Virus record (IMG/VR): IMGVR_UViG_3300023181_000004
Span: 1-64,000 of that record
Length of the DNA stretch: 64,000 nucleotides
Strand: one strand, 5' to 3'
From: a virus
Below, in pieces: positions 32,515 through 41,288 of the stretch (position 1 is its first letter; the number at the start of each line of letters is the position of its first letter). The notes below the pieces were generated by a model, which was not told the DNA's origin, did no database searches, and worked only from the letters and a program-made list of their open reading frames with translations. The position numbers and the translations under genes were made by a program.

Positions 32515-33659
32515 CCATCGCATTTGAACTCGTCCGCGACGACAGCGTGGATGTCTATGCCGGGCCAGTGCTTTACAAGCTCGACAGCCTTGGCAAGCTG
32601 CGGACGTGGCAAATGGAGCTGACAGGCCTCGGTCACTACCGCACCCTCGCCGGCCTCGCCGACGGCAAGCAGGCCACCAGCGGCTGGACGATCCCCATCG
32701 CCAAGAGCTGCCCGACCGTGAAGGACCAGGGCGAGTTCGAGGTGCGCAGCCAGTACAAGCACCAGCTCGACCGCGAATATCATCTGACCGCCGACACTGT
32801 CGGTACGCCCAAGATGATCGAGCCAATGCTCGCCAAGACCTACGACAAATTCCCCGGCCCCGGCACCCTCGATCCCAAGTTCGACGGCATCCGCTGCATC
32901 GCCGACGTGAACGGCCTGTGGACCCGTCAGGGGCAGCCAATCACCGCCGTGCCGCATCTACACGCCGTGCTGGCCGCCGCGTTCGAGAAATATCCGGACG
33001 CGATCTTCGACGGTGAGCTGTATAACCACGACCTGCGCGAGGACTTCGGCGCGATCAGCTCGATCGTCCGCAAGAAGAACCCGACGGTCGAGCAGCTGGA
33101 GCTGGCCGAGAAGGTCATGCAATACCACATCTACGATCTGGTGAGCGGCACGGGCGACCGTAGCGAACGCAAGCGGCAGGCGTGGGACATTCTGCATGAC
33201 ACCGACGTGCCGCTCGGCTGGATCCACATCGTCATGGGCAAGCGGATCGAGAGCGAGGTACAGCTCAAGCAAGAATATGGCGAGGCGATCGGTAACGGCT
33301 ACGAGGGCGGCATTTTCGCGCCGGATGGCTACAAATATGAGCTGGGCCGGCGATCGAAGGGCCTGCTCAAGATGAAGGACTTCATCACCAAGGAGTTCAA
33401 GCTCCTACGTCTCGAAGAGGGCAAGGGCAACTGGGCCGGTGCGATCAAGCGTGCGATCCTGCAGAACGACGAGGGCGAGTGCGGTGAGTTCGGCGCCGGC
33501 ATCCGCGGCAGCTATGCAGCGGGTGTGGCGCTGCTTGGTGAAACGGCTCGGATCAACGAGAAGTCCACGGCCACCGTGCGCTTCTTCATGCGGTCCCCGG
33601 ATGGCGTGCCGCGGTTCCCCGTGGTGGTCGACATTCAGCTGGACGGACGGGTCGACTAA
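32511..33659 (+). CDS. ATP-dependent DNA ligase
   Basis: A 382-aa ligase. Residues 1-90 form a WGR-like N-terminal domain (LYKLDSLGKLRTWQMEL). The nucleotidyltransferase core has motif I LDPKFDGIRCI with Lys123 as the AMP-accepting residue, motif III IFDGELYNH, motif IV NGYEGGIF and motif V LLKMKDF. The C-terminal OB fold (about 295-382) carries KSTATVRFFMRSPDGVPRFP. It would seal nicks in phage DNA. GTG start overlapping the previous stop. Confidence 0.9.
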   Translation: MTIAFELVRDDSVDVYAGPVLYKLDSLGKLRTWQMELTGLGHYRTLAGLADGKQATSGWTIPIAKSCPTVKDQGEFEVRSQYKHQLDREYHLTADTVGTPKMIEPMLAKTYDKFPGPGTLDPKFDGIRCIADVNGLWTRQGQPITAVPHLHAVLAAAFEKYPDAIFDGELYNHDLREDFGAISSIVRKKNPTVEQLELAEKVMQYHIYDLVSGTGDRSERKRQAWDILHDTDVPLGWIHIVMGKRIESEVQLKQEYGEAIGNGYEGGIFAPDGYKYELGRRSKGLLKMKDFITKEFKLLRLEEGKGNWAGAIKRAILQNDEGECGEFGAGIRGSYAAGVALLGETARINEKSTATVRFFMRSPDGVPRFPVVVDIQLDGRVD

Positions 33660-33703
33660 AGACTTCGAGCGTTGTATGGGGCAGGTATAACAGGAGAACT
33701 ATT

Positions 33704-33931
33704 ATGGCTGATGCACCTGCCCCCGCCGCGCCGAAGGCGCAGTCCGAGTTCAAGGTGACCGATGTCGCCGACGGCAAGGCGTTCCTCGTGCTCGATGACG
33801 GTCGTCATATCGTGGCGACGATCAAGGACGGCGTCGAGGGCGTGAAGCGCCACTCGAAGGTCGCGATTACGAGCGACGGCCTCGATAAGGAAGGCGCCCC
33901 CAAGGACGCCGTCGTGGTCAAGGTGCTGTGA
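33704..33931 (+). CDS. Small beta protein, 75 aa
   Basis: ACAGGAGAACTATT precedes the ATG. After an Ala/Pro-rich start comes a compact beta unit (FKVTDVADGKAFLVLDDGRH). Followed by a strong terminator, so it is last in the ligase unit. Confidence 0.55.
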   Translation: MADAPAPAAPKAQSEFKVTDVADGKAFLVLDDGRHIVATIKDGVEGVKRHSKVAITSDGLDKEGAPKDAVVVKVL

Positions 33932-33981
33932 AGCGCCTCCCCATCAAGGATGACTAGAAATCATCACCCAAGCTTCTAACA

Positions 33982-34007
33982 AAAGACCTCCCGATTGGGA
34001 GGTCTTT
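33982..34007 (+). terminator. Rho-independent terminator
   Basis: AAAGACCTCCC, loop GATT, GGGAGGTCTTT: an 11-bp perfect stem with A and T flanks, 50 bp after the preceding stop. Confidence 0.85.
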
Positions 34008-34027
34008 CATGTCCAATGGAGATCCAG

Positions 34028-35005
34028 ATGAAACCCGTCCTGCAACTCGTGCGGATCAAGCACGGCTCCCACCTCTACGGCACCGCGACGCTCTCGTCCG
34101 ATCAGGATTTCAAGGGCGTCCACCTGCCGTCCGGCGAGGCCATTCTCATGCAGCGCGCCGAGAACGTCATCAATACCGGCGTAGTTTCAAAGGAAGGGAC
34201 AAAGAACACTGCGGACGCGATCGACAGCGACAGTTATTCGGTCCAGAAGTTCTACGAAATGCTTTGCAAGGGTGACACCGTCGCTACCGAGATCCTCTTT
34301 GCGCCACCCGAGGCGATCGTCGAGGAGCATCCGCTATGGGGTCAGGTGCAGGCCACCGGCAAGCTCCTGCTGAACCGCCAGTGCAAGGGCTTCGTCGGCT
34401 ATTGCGTGCGGCAAGCCGCCAAGTACGGCATCAAGGGTTCGCGCATGTCCGCCGTCAAGGACGTGCTGACTGTCCTGAGCACGTTGCGGCTTGGGCGCGT
34501 CAACACCACCAAGCTGTCAGCAATCGAGCGCGAGCTGCACGACTGGTCCGCTGGCCGCGAGCACGTCGAATGGGAGAACATTCCCAACCCGAACGGCTCG
34601 GACAACTGGCATCTCAACGTCTGCGACCGCAAGATGCCCATGACGGTCACGATTGACGAGGCCTATAAGGTCTGGTCGAAGGTGTGGGAGAACTACGGCG
34701 AACGTGCTCGGCAGGCGATGACCAATGAAGGGATAGATTGGAAGGCCGTGAGCCATGCCATGCGCGTCGCCGGGCAGGCGCAGGAGCTGCTCGTGTCGGG
34801 AAAAATCACCTTCCCCCGCCCCGACGCCGGCTATCTGCTCGCGATCAAGCAAGGCAAGCTCCCCTACGCCGACATTAGCGGTGAACTGGAGTGGGCGGTG
34901 CAGCATGTGCAGCGCCTGTCGGAGACCAGTTCCCTGCCCGAGAAGTCGGACCACAAGTTGGCTGATCGCTCGGTCCTCGACCTCCACTGGCTTCAACTCA
35001 AATAG
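34028..35005 (+). CDS. Predicted nucleotidyltransferase, 325 aa
   Basis: IKHGSHLYGTATLSSDQDFKGVHLP (9-33) is the GSxxYG...SDxDxxG signature of phage nucleotidyltransferases of the DNA polymerase beta superfamily. The helical C-terminal part (IDWKAVSHAMRVAGQAQELL) is typical of this group. AATGGAGATCCAG precedes the ATG; a terminator separates it from the ligase unit. The substrate is not known. Confidence 0.7.
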   Translation: MKPVLQLVRIKHGSHLYGTATLSSDQDFKGVHLPSGEAILMQRAENVINTGVVSKEGTKNTADAIDSDSYSVQKFYEMLCKGDTVATEILFAPPEAIVEEHPLWGQVQATGKLLLNRQCKGFVGYCVRQAAKYGIKGSRMSAVKDVLTVLSTLRLGRVNTTKLSAIERELHDWSAGREHVEWENIPNPNGSDNWHLNVCDRKMPMTVTIDEAYKVWSKVWENYGERARQAMTNEGIDWKAVSHAMRVAGQAQELLVSGKITFPRPDAGYLLAIKQGKLPYADISGELEWAVQHVQRLSETSSLPEKSDHKLADRSVLDLHWLQLK

Positions 35006-35418
35006 TTAATTGCTGCTTGAAGTCTAGCAACATCGTCTTTGAATAAACCCAAGGCGGTGTTGCAGTTGCTGCACAATAGCCCGCGAACTCGACCAGTGGT
35101 GTGGCAGTGATCGATGTGTGGAGTTTTGATAAACGGATCTAAACAGATGGAGCAGCAGCCTTTCTGCTTATCAAACATCTGTAGGTATGCAGCTTGCGTC
35201 CACCCATATAGGCGTCGCAGATCACCTTCACGTTGAAGCCGAACAACCTCACCGCTATTCAGTGATACATAGTTTCGACGATGATATTTGCTGCAGTCGC
35301 AGCACATCCGAGTCGAAACCAACCGAAGCGAAAGGTGACCATGACAGCATGGTTGGCCAGTGAAATAATGGCGAAGGCCCTTGGCCTTCGCGTCTTTGCG
35401 AGATATGATTTCATTCAT
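34993..35418 (-). CDS. Endonuclease VII-type HNH nuclease
   Basis: A 141-aa protein on the minus strand in a plus-strand region. It has two zinc knuckles (CCHGH/CCDC and CSIC..CSNC) and the active core HIDHCHTTGRVRGLLCSNCN, the hallmark of recombination endonuclease VII/HNH proteins. Lower GC than its neighbours and opposite orientation suggest a free-standing homing endonuclease rather than a packaging resolvase. Start MNEIIS preferred over an upstream TTG. Its 3' end overlaps the nucleotidyltransferase by 13 bp. Confidence 0.8.
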   Translation of the reverse strand: MNEIISRKDAKAKGLRHYFTGQPCCHGHLSLRLVSTRMCCDCSKYHRRNYVSLNSGEVVRLQREGDLRRLYGWTQAAYLQMFDKQKGCCSICLDPFIKTPHIDHCHTTGRVRGLLCSNCNTALGLFKDDVARLQAAINYLS

Positions 35419-35440
35419 CGGTCTGCCCAATCAGATCGTA

Positions 35441-35470
35441 GGTCGACGGACGCGCCAACGTCCGTCGACC
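35441..35470. terminator. 12-bp perfect hairpin
   Basis: GGTCGACGGACG, loop CGCCAA, CGTCCGTCGACC, between the divergent HNH gene and the gene at 35499. No T tract; could separate the units or be a protein-binding dyad. Confidence 0.5.
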
Positions 35471-35498
35471 ACCTTATCCAAACATCAGGAGATCCACA

Positions 35499-36251
35499 AT
35501 GTCTATCAATCCGAATGGACTAATTCTATGGGAAGGCCCCTCCGCTATCGACGACGCACCAATCGTTGTCATCGCCACCGGCATCAAGCAGGGGTCGACC
35601 AATGGCAAAACCGGCCAGATGATCCAGACATACATTCTTCGCCGTGATATGCCTCCGCAGGAGGCGATCAGCACCGGCGCCGATGCGTCGATCTGCGGAG
35701 GCTGCGCCCACCGCGGCGACGGCACGGGCAAGGAGCGCTCGTGCTATGTGGTCATCTTCCAGGGGCCGCGCGGCGTCTATATGGCGTACAAGCGCGGCAG
35801 CTACGCCAAGGCCGAGTTCAATATGGATCTTGTCGAGCTGGGCAAGGACCGGATGGTTCGCCTCGGTGCGTATGGCGACCCCGCCGCGGCCCCGGCCAGC
35901 GTGTGGCAGCACCTGCTCAAGTTCGCGAAGGGCAGCACCGGTTACACTCATCAATATCGCAACCCCGCGATCGACGCGACGGTGTGGGCACCGCTCGTGA
36001 TGGCTTCGGCGGACAGCGAGCAGGACATGCACGACGCACATGGCATGGGCTACCGCACTTTCCGGGTTGCACCAATCGGCGCTGAGCCTATCAAGGGTCT
36101 TGAAATCCTCTGTCCGGCATCGGAGGAAGCAGGTCGCAAGACAACCTGCGAAGATTGCCGGGCGTGTGGCGGCACTCGTGCCAAAGCGCGTGTCTCGGTA
36201 ATGATCCCGGCCCACGGGGTCGGAAAGCGATACGTCAGTGTCGACCAGTGA
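35499..36251 (+). CDS. Conserved phage protein with SICGGC/CYV motifs, 250 aa
   Basis: Residues 62-105 (ADASICGGCAHRG then CYVVIFQGPRGVYMAYKRGSY) define a widespread phage family (from memory DUF7227). A second Cys cluster is near the C-terminus (CPASEEAGRKTTCEDCRACGG), so it may bind zinc at two sites. Function is unknown; a replication-associated role has been suggested by gene context in other phages. Confidence 0.65.
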   Translation: MSINPNGLILWEGPSAIDDAPIVVIATGIKQGSTNGKTGQMIQTYILRRDMPPQEAISTGADASICGGCAHRGDGTGKERSCYVVIFQGPRGVYMAYKRGSYAKAEFNMDLVELGKDRMVRLGAYGDPAAAPASVWQHLLKFAKGSTGYTHQYRNPAIDATVWAPLVMASADSEQDMHDAHGMGYRTFRVAPIGAEPIKGLEILCPASEEAGRKTTCEDCRACGGTRAKARVSVMIPAHGVGKRYVSVDQ

Positions 36252-36702
36252 GCGCGACGGCGCGATAGCACGCCGCACTGCCCGCATCAGCGAGCACATC
36301 CGAAGCGGCAAGACGGTCGGTGAGATCTGCGATATCGAAGGTCTCGATCCTGCCAATGAACCGAAGCGGATGCGCCGGGAGGTGGCCGACCCGCAGGGGT
36401 TGGTCATCGTCTCTGGTCGCAACGAGGCACAGCCGGTCGGTCTCATGGACATCGACCGGCTGATCCGCGGCAATCTCAAGCGCAAACTCGTGCTCCTTCG
36501 CGATCGCCACCACTATGCCGACGTCGCGCAGATGGTGGGGCTGACCAACATCGAACAGAAACGAGCGATCGACCCGCCCTACACCCACAACTGGACGCTC
36601 GCGCAGATCCAGCGGCTCGCGGTGGCGAGCAAGATGACCTTCGAGGAGATGTTGAGCTTCATGCAGACGCCCTACGCCGCAGATTTTAGGAAGAAGATAT
36701 GA
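36238..36702 (+). CDS. HTH protein, 154 aa
   Basis: GTG start overlapping the previous gene. Two HTH-like segments: ISEHIRSGKTVGEICDIEGL (17-36) and HYADVAQMVGLTNIEQKRAID near 97-117, followed by a short helical end. Probably a transcription or replication regulator; partner sequence unknown. Confidence 0.5.
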   Translation: MSTSERDGAIARRTARISEHIRSGKTVGEICDIEGLDPANEPKRMRREVADPQGLVIVSGRNEAQPVGLMDIDRLIRGNLKRKLVLLRDRHHYADVAQMVGLTNIEQKRAIDPPYTHNWTLAQIQRLAVASKMTFEEMLSFMQTPYAADFRKKI

Positions 36703-36932
36703 CCGCTGTAATTTTTGAAGTGGGAAAGCCGTATTGGGAGATCGCCAAGCGCTTCCACACCCATCGCGCCACGTCCAAGATGATCGGGCCAACGGCGGTG
36801 CGCGATATGGAACGTCTCCAAAACGAGACGCACTCCGATGCGGTGCGCAAACGGATCAGCGGATTTATCACGCGCAACCGCACGAAACCACCCGGTAGTC
36901 TTCCACCTAACGATGGACCACGATATGCCTGA
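36699..36932 (+). CDS. Small basic protein, 77 aa
   Basis: MTAVIFEVGKPYWEIAKRFH... ATGA-coupled to the upstream gene. The coding sequence near its end (36889-36901) contains CACCCGGTAGTC, an imperfect copy of the intergenic motif, before the RNR gene. Function unknown. Confidence 0.5.
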   Translation: MTAVIFEVGKPYWEIAKRFHTHRATSKMIGPTAVRDMERLQNETHSDAVRKRISGFITRNRTKPPGSLPPNDGPRYA

Positions 36933-36938
36933 CGGGTA

Positions 36939-36970
36939 GCAAGGTCGTCCACTTTCTCTGGAGACCTTGC
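36939..36970 (+). promoter_or_regulatory. Hairpin covering the RNR ribosome site
   Basis: GCAAGGTC pairs with GACCTTGC, which abuts the ATG at 36971. The likely ribosome site (CTGGAG) lies at the base of the 3' arm and in the 16-base loop, so folding could limit translation. Confidence 0.4.
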
Positions 36971-39349
36971 ATGATCACGACAGCCCGCGCGTTTCACCCC
37001 GGCATGGGCCAGGCAGTTGCGGAGCGAACCATCCTGCGCCCCGGTGAGGGCTGGGCAGAAGTTGCCGATCGCGTTTCGCTCGGCAACACGCTGCTCCACC
37101 CCACCGGTGCCGCGGATAAGTTCGACTTCCGCAATCACCTGCGCAACGCTACGATCCTGATGAGCGGCCGGCACCTCCAGCACGGCGACGCCGATCAGCC
37201 CTCTCGCAACCTTGAAGTCTTCTCGAACTGCTCGACGTCAGCGCTGTCGATGTTGCTGTTCTATCTCCTGCTCAACGGCTCGGGCGTCGGCCGCTCCTAC
37301 GACGACGATATGATGGTCGTCGACTGGGACGACTGCCCCAACGTCCGCTGCGTGCTCGACGAGAGCCACCCTGATTTCGTGTGGGGTCAGGACGAGAGCG
37401 TCAAGGACGCTCGCCACAAATACGCCAAGGGTTCGCGCGTCATCTGGTTCGAGGTGCCCGATAGCCGCGAGGGCTGGGCGCAGGCGATCGAGCAGATGGA
37501 GACGCTCGCTTTCCAGAAGGCGTTCCGCGATCACATCCTGATCCTCGACTTCTCCAAGGTCCGTTGCAAGGGATCGCCGATCGTCGGCATGCAGAACCGG
37601 CCGTCGTCCGGCCCGCGTCCGATGATGGATGCGCTGCACAAGATCGCCACGCTCAAGGGCGCCGGTCTGCCGAAGTGGCTGCAGGCGATGTACGTCGACC
37701 ACTATCTCGCCGAGCCGGTGCTCGTCGGCGGCGCGCGCCGCGCGGCCCGCATGGCCGTGAAGATCTGGACCGACAAGACGGTCCTCGACTTCATCCGCGT
37801 CAAGCGCCCGACCGAGTACGAAGGCCTGTCGATGGACGAGGTCATCGAGAAGCGCGCGGCCTATTTCGCCGCCGGCCAGACGCCGCCCTTCCCGTTCCTG
37901 TGGTCGTCGAACAACTCGATCGGCGTCACCAAGGACTTCTGGCGCCGCCTCGCGCTGCAGCCCGGCGATCAGGGCTACAACAGCGAGATGACCCGCCATG
38001 CTCGTGAGGTCCACCGCGTGGCCAGCGAGTGCGCCTACGCTGACGGCACCGGTGAGCCGGGGTATCTGAACCTCGACGAGCTGACGCAGAAGGACAAGGG
38101 CCAGTCGTCGCTGCTCGACGGCAGCTTCGTGGGGTCGTCGCGCTTTCAGGTGACGGACGAGACCCGCATCCTGCTGGCCGCGGTGGCCAAGCGCGCGGCG
38201 AAGAAGCCGTTCTGGACCATCGTCAATCCCTGCGGTGAGATCCCGCTGGCAGTCTACGGCGGCTACTGCGTCATCGCCGACAACGTGCCGTTCCATGCGG
38301 ACACGTTCGAGGAAATCCTGTCGGCCGGCGAGCACTCGGCGCGTGCGCTGATCCGCGTCAACCTGATGGACAACCTCTACGCCAAGGAGACGGCTCGCAC
38401 GAACCGGATCGGCGTGGGCCAGACGGGCGTTCACGAGTTCGCGTGGAAGTTCTTCAAGGTCGGCTTCAACGATCTGGTCAAGCCGGACTTCGCTGCCTAC
38501 CAGCAGGCCTCCGAACTCTATTACTCAGCGTTCTCGCACCCGCTGAATGCGATCGAAGGTCTGGCCAAGCACGCCGACGCCGGCATTCGCGCCGCAGCCT
38601 TTTGGGAGTTCCAGGGGCACTACGCACGCAACACCATGCGTGCTGCGTTCGCCTATGCCGACAGCATTGGCGTCAACCGCCCGCACACGGTCACCACGAT
38701 CAAGCCGGCTGGCACCACGTCGAAGCTGTTCGGTCTGTCGGAAGGCTGGCATCTGCCGGCGCTCGCGTTCTACCTGCGCTGGGTCCAGTTCCGTTCGGAC
38801 AGCCCGCAGGTCGCCGAGTACCGCGCCAAGGGCTACCAGACGCGCGAGCTGACCACCTATCAGGGCACGACCATCGTGGGCTTCCCGACGGAGCCGACGA
38901 TCGCCACGCTCGGCATGGGTGACGAGCTGGTGCTGGCCGGCGACGCCTCGCCGCAGGCGCAGTACGACTGGCTCAAGCTGGGTGAGTTCTTCTGGATCGA
39001 GGGCGGCAGCGTCGCGGACTATCTGCGCGGCGACGGCGCGCGGCCCGGCGAGGAACGCCACGGCGGGCAGATCAGCTACACGCTCAAGTACAAGTTCGAG
39101 GACACGTCCTACGATCAGTTCCTTGAGACGCTGACGGCCAATCAGGGTCAGGTCCGTGCCTGCTCCGTGATGCCGCAGACGGACGCGGCGAACTCGGCAT
39201 ACGAATATCTGCCCGAGGAACCGGTGACCAAGGTCCAGTACGAGGAGATCACCCGTGCGATCTCCGAGGCGATGGCCGAGGACATTGGCCGTGAGCACGT
39301 CGACTGCTCGTCCGGCGCCTGCCCGATCGACTTCAAGGCAGCTGCCTAA
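36971..39349 (+). CDS. nrdJ: Class II (B12-dependent) ribonucleotide reductase
   Basis: A 792-aa enzyme. First active cysteine in VFSNCSTSALS (about residue 87), radical/active site NPCGEIPLAVYGGYC with Cys421, and C-terminal redox CSSGACP. The segment FPFLWSSNNSIG and TIKPAGTTSK..GLSEGWH are typical of monomeric class II enzymes. It needs adenosylcobalamin and reduces ribonucleotides, supplying dNTPs together with dUTPase, thymidylate synthase and the dNTP hydrolases here. Ends at motif copy 6 and a terminator. Confidence 0.92.
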   Translation: MITTARAFHPGMGQAVAERTILRPGEGWAEVADRVSLGNTLLHPTGAADKFDFRNHLRNATILMSGRHLQHGDADQPSRNLEVFSNCSTSALSMLLFYLLLNGSGVGRSYDDDMMVVDWDDCPNVRCVLDESHPDFVWGQDESVKDARHKYAKGSRVIWFEVPDSREGWAQAIEQMETLAFQKAFRDHILILDFSKVRCKGSPIVGMQNRPSSGPRPMMDALHKIATLKGAGLPKWLQAMYVDHYLAEPVLVGGARRAARMAVKIWTDKTVLDFIRVKRPTEYEGLSMDEVIEKRAAYFAAGQTPPFPFLWSSNNSIGVTKDFWRRLALQPGDQGYNSEMTRHAREVHRVASECAYADGTGEPGYLNLDELTQKDKGQSSLLDGSFVGSSRFQVTDETRILLAAVAKRAAKKPFWTIVNPCGEIPLAVYGGYCVIADNVPFHADTFEEILSAGEHSARALIRVNLMDNLYAKETARTNRIGVGQTGVHEFAWKFFKVGFNDLVKPDFAAYQQASELYYSAFSHPLNAIEGLAKHADAGIRAAAFWEFQGHYARNTMRAAFAYADSIGVNRPHTVTTIKPAGTTSKLFGLSEGWHLPALAFYLRWVQFRSDSPQVAEYRAKGYQTRELTTYQGTTIVGFPTEPTIATLGMGDELVLAGDASPQAQYDWLKLGEFFWIEGGSVADYLRGDGARPGEERHGGQISYTLKYKFEDTSYDQFLETLTANQGQVRACSVMPQTDAANSAYEYLPEEPVTKVQYEEITRAISEAMAEDIGREHVDCSSGACPIDFKAAA

Positions 39350-39373
39350 ATTACCCGGTAGTTTTAGAACTAC
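39350..39373 (+). promoter_or_regulatory. Conserved intergenic motif, copy 6
   Basis: ATTACCCGGTAGTTT, then TAG, then AACTAC, immediately after the RNR stop and 69 bp before the TPM-domain gene. The core is the consensus form; a half site (AACTACCGCG) overlaps its end. Confidence 0.6.
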
Positions 39374-39389
39374 CGCGTGACTTCTACAA

Positions 39390-39419
39390 CCCGGCCCGCA
39401 ACATGCGGGTCGGGTTTTT
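39390..39419 (+). terminator. Rho-independent terminator
   Basis: CCCGGCCCGCA, loop ACA, TGCGGGTCGGG then TTTTT. An 11-bp stem with one G.U. It lies downstream of motif copy 6, so if copy 6 is a promoter it would read into this terminator; alternatively the motif acts on antitermination. Confidence 0.85.
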
Positions 39420-39442
39420 CTTTGCCCGAAAGGAAGCAGCCA

Positions 39443-40387
39443 ATGCGTAATCTTCTCCTCGCCGTCAGCGCCATAGCCCTCGTGGCCGCAACGCCCTACC
39501 CCGACCGCAATGGCAAGGGCGTGGTCGATGCGGCCAATGTCATCCCGGCAGCTGATGAGCTGGCGCTCAATGAGAAGATCGTTGCCTGGGACAAGGCAAC
39601 CGGCCATCAGCTGGTCGTCGCCACTGTGCCGTCGCTGGGCGGGCAGAACATCGTCGACTACAGCGTCGGCCTGTTCCGGTCATGGCAGCTCGGCCGCAAG
39701 GGCGTGAACGACGGCGTTGTCCTGCTGCTGGCGCCGAACGAGCGCAAGGTGCGGATCGAGGTCGGCTACGGTTTGGAGCCGACGCTGACGGATGCGACGA
39801 CCAGTGTCATCATTCACGACACGATCGTGCCCGCTCTCAAGCAGCGTGACATCGTCACCGCGCTGAACAACGGCGTCGATAACATCATGGCGAACGCCAA
39901 GACCGACGAGCCGGCGCTGACGCCAGTCGATCACGAAAGCCACGGCGGCTGGATGTGGGTTGTCGCGGGGCTGCTCGGTCTCGGCGGTGTGGGCGGCACG
40001 TTGCTGGTGCGCCGCTCGGCGCGCAAGCGCCGCGAGGAAGAAGCGCAACGCGCCGAGGTGCGTCGTCGCTACACCGCCGATCGCATGAAGGACGTGCCAC
40101 CCGGCGAGGCCCGCATGTTCGTGGTGCCCGATCGCCCGGCGCGCCCCCGCACCGAGACGTTCCGTAGTGGGGTCGACGATCCCTTCTTCGGTGCAGCTGG
40201 TGCGCGAGCAGCCGCCAAGCCATACATTCCTTCCGCACCTACTCCCGTGCGTCGCGACCCCGATCCGGTCTACGTGCCCACATCCAGCTCGTCCAGCTCG
40301 TCATCTTCATCGAGCAGCGACAGCTCGTCGTCGTTCGATAGCGGCGGCGGGTCATGCGGCGGTGGTGGGTCCGACAGCAGCTATTAA
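39443..40387 (+). CDS. Secreted/membrane TPM-domain protein, 314 aa
   Basis: N-terminal signal peptide (MRNLLLAVSAIALVAATPYP), then a TPM domain (about 22-160: GVVDAANVIPAADELALNEKI, DGVVLLLAPNERKVRIEVGYG, TPxLTDATTS), a transmembrane helix (about 172-193), a basic cytoplasmic stretch and a tail with a 14-Ser run ending GGGSCGGGGSDSSY. This matches bacterial YgcG-like proteins, where the Gly/Ser tail is also seen. AAAGGAAGCAGCCA precedes the ATG. Unusual for a phage; possibly acquired from the host and aimed at the envelope. Confidence 0.75.
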   Translation: MRNLLLAVSAIALVAATPYPDRNGKGVVDAANVIPAADELALNEKIVAWDKATGHQLVVATVPSLGGQNIVDYSVGLFRSWQLGRKGVNDGVVLLLAPNERKVRIEVGYGLEPTLTDATTSVIIHDTIVPALKQRDIVTALNNGVDNIMANAKTDEPALTPVDHESHGGWMWVVAGLLGLGGVGGTLLVRRSARKRREEEAQRAEVRRRYTADRMKDVPPGEARMFVVPDRPARPRTETFRSGVDDPFFGAAGARAAAKPYIPSAPTPVRRDPDPVYVPTSSSSSSSSSSSSDSSSSFDSGGGSCGGGGSDSSY

Positions 40388-40404
40388 TCCTTGGAGAATA
40401 AGAC

Positions 40405-40971
40405 ATGGCCATGATCCCCCTCACCGCAGGCATCACGCTGCTCTCGGGCAAGATGTTCGATTATCTCAACCCCGGTGCGACGCGGCTCGACGTTCACGAT
40501 CTCGTGACGCTTGCTAACATCTGTCGGTTTGCCGGGCACTTGCCGATCTTCTACTCGGTGGCACAACATCTGGTGAACACGAGCTATATTGTGCCACCCG
40601 AGTTTGCCTATGAAGCTCTTCTTCACGATAGGTCGGAGGCGTTCACCAACGACATTCCGACGCCGCTCAAGGTGGCGCTGCCGGCGTTCAAGGCGCTGGA
40701 GATCACGATCGAGGATGCGACCGCGCCTATGTTTGGCGTGCCGCTGGTCATGTCCAAGAGCGTGAAGCTCGCCGATCGCCAGATGCTCGGGCTGGAGATG
40801 CGCTTCGTCAAGGGCGACTTCGAGGATCACGAGGTGCTGCAGGGCATCGAGTTCGAGCACCTCAAGGACATGCCTGGCGTCGATCTCACGTCGTGGACAC
40901 CGCGCCTCGCCAAGGCGAATTTCCTGCGCCGCTTCGAGGAACTCGGCGGCTTCGATCGGTGCGTGGCATGA
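40405..40971 (+). CDS. HD-domain nucleotidase, YfbR/DatZ-like
   Basis: A 188-aa HD-family hydrolase: YSVAQHLVNTSY (His), EALLHDRSEAFTNDIPTPLK (HD) and KLADRQMLG (late Asp). Size and motif order match YfbR-type 5'-deoxynucleotidases and the DatZ dATP triphosphohydrolases of 2-aminoadenine phages. The substrate cannot be told from sequence. In a cluster with RNR and other nucleotide enzymes. Confidence 0.7.
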   Translation: MAMIPLTAGITLLSGKMFDYLNPGATRLDVHDLVTLANICRFAGHLPIFYSVAQHLVNTSYIVPPEFAYEALLHDRSEAFTNDIPTPLKVALPAFKALEITIEDATAPMFGVPLVMSKSVKLADRQMLGLEMRFVKGDFEDHEVLQGIEFEHLKDMPGVDLTSWTPRLAKANFLRRFEELGGFDRCVA

Positions 40972-41288
40972 CCAAGGTGCGCCCCGGTGACATCGTCACC
41001 TTCAAAGCCGTCGTGACTCGCGCAGCCGACTACGATGGCGGCCAGCAGATCATGGCCAAGATCCTCCCGAAGGGTGAGGAGATTGGCTGGTGCCTGCCGA
41101 AGGAGAACGCCTTCGAGGTCCACGAGACGAAGCTCACGGTCGGCGACAGGGTCAAGATGATCGACCGGCCCGGCCACATCGACTCGTGGGAGGTCAAGGC
41201 GATCTTCGACAACGATCAGGTCGCGGTCCAGAAGGTCGGCAACTGGCCGGTCGAGATGGCCAACGCCAAGAACTTGAGGAGGCTCTGA
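40968..41288 (+). CDS. Hypothetical SH3-like protein, 106 aa
   Basis: MTKVRPGDIVTFKAVVTRAA... begins with a barrel-like segment and has a second G-D-R-V-K turn at 58-64. ATGA overlaps at both ends. No family recognised. Confidence 0.5.
   Translation: MTKVRPGDIVTFKAVVTRAADYDGGQQIMAKILPKGEEIGWCLPKENAFEVHETKLTVGDRVKMIDRPGHIDSWEVKAIFDNDQVAVQKVGNWPVEMANAKNLRRL

Noticed and set aside
40280-40345. Tandem DNA repeat at the serine run
   Set aside because: It is a low-complexity coding stretch (varied TCC/TCG/TCA/AGC codons), not an exact DNA repeat array.
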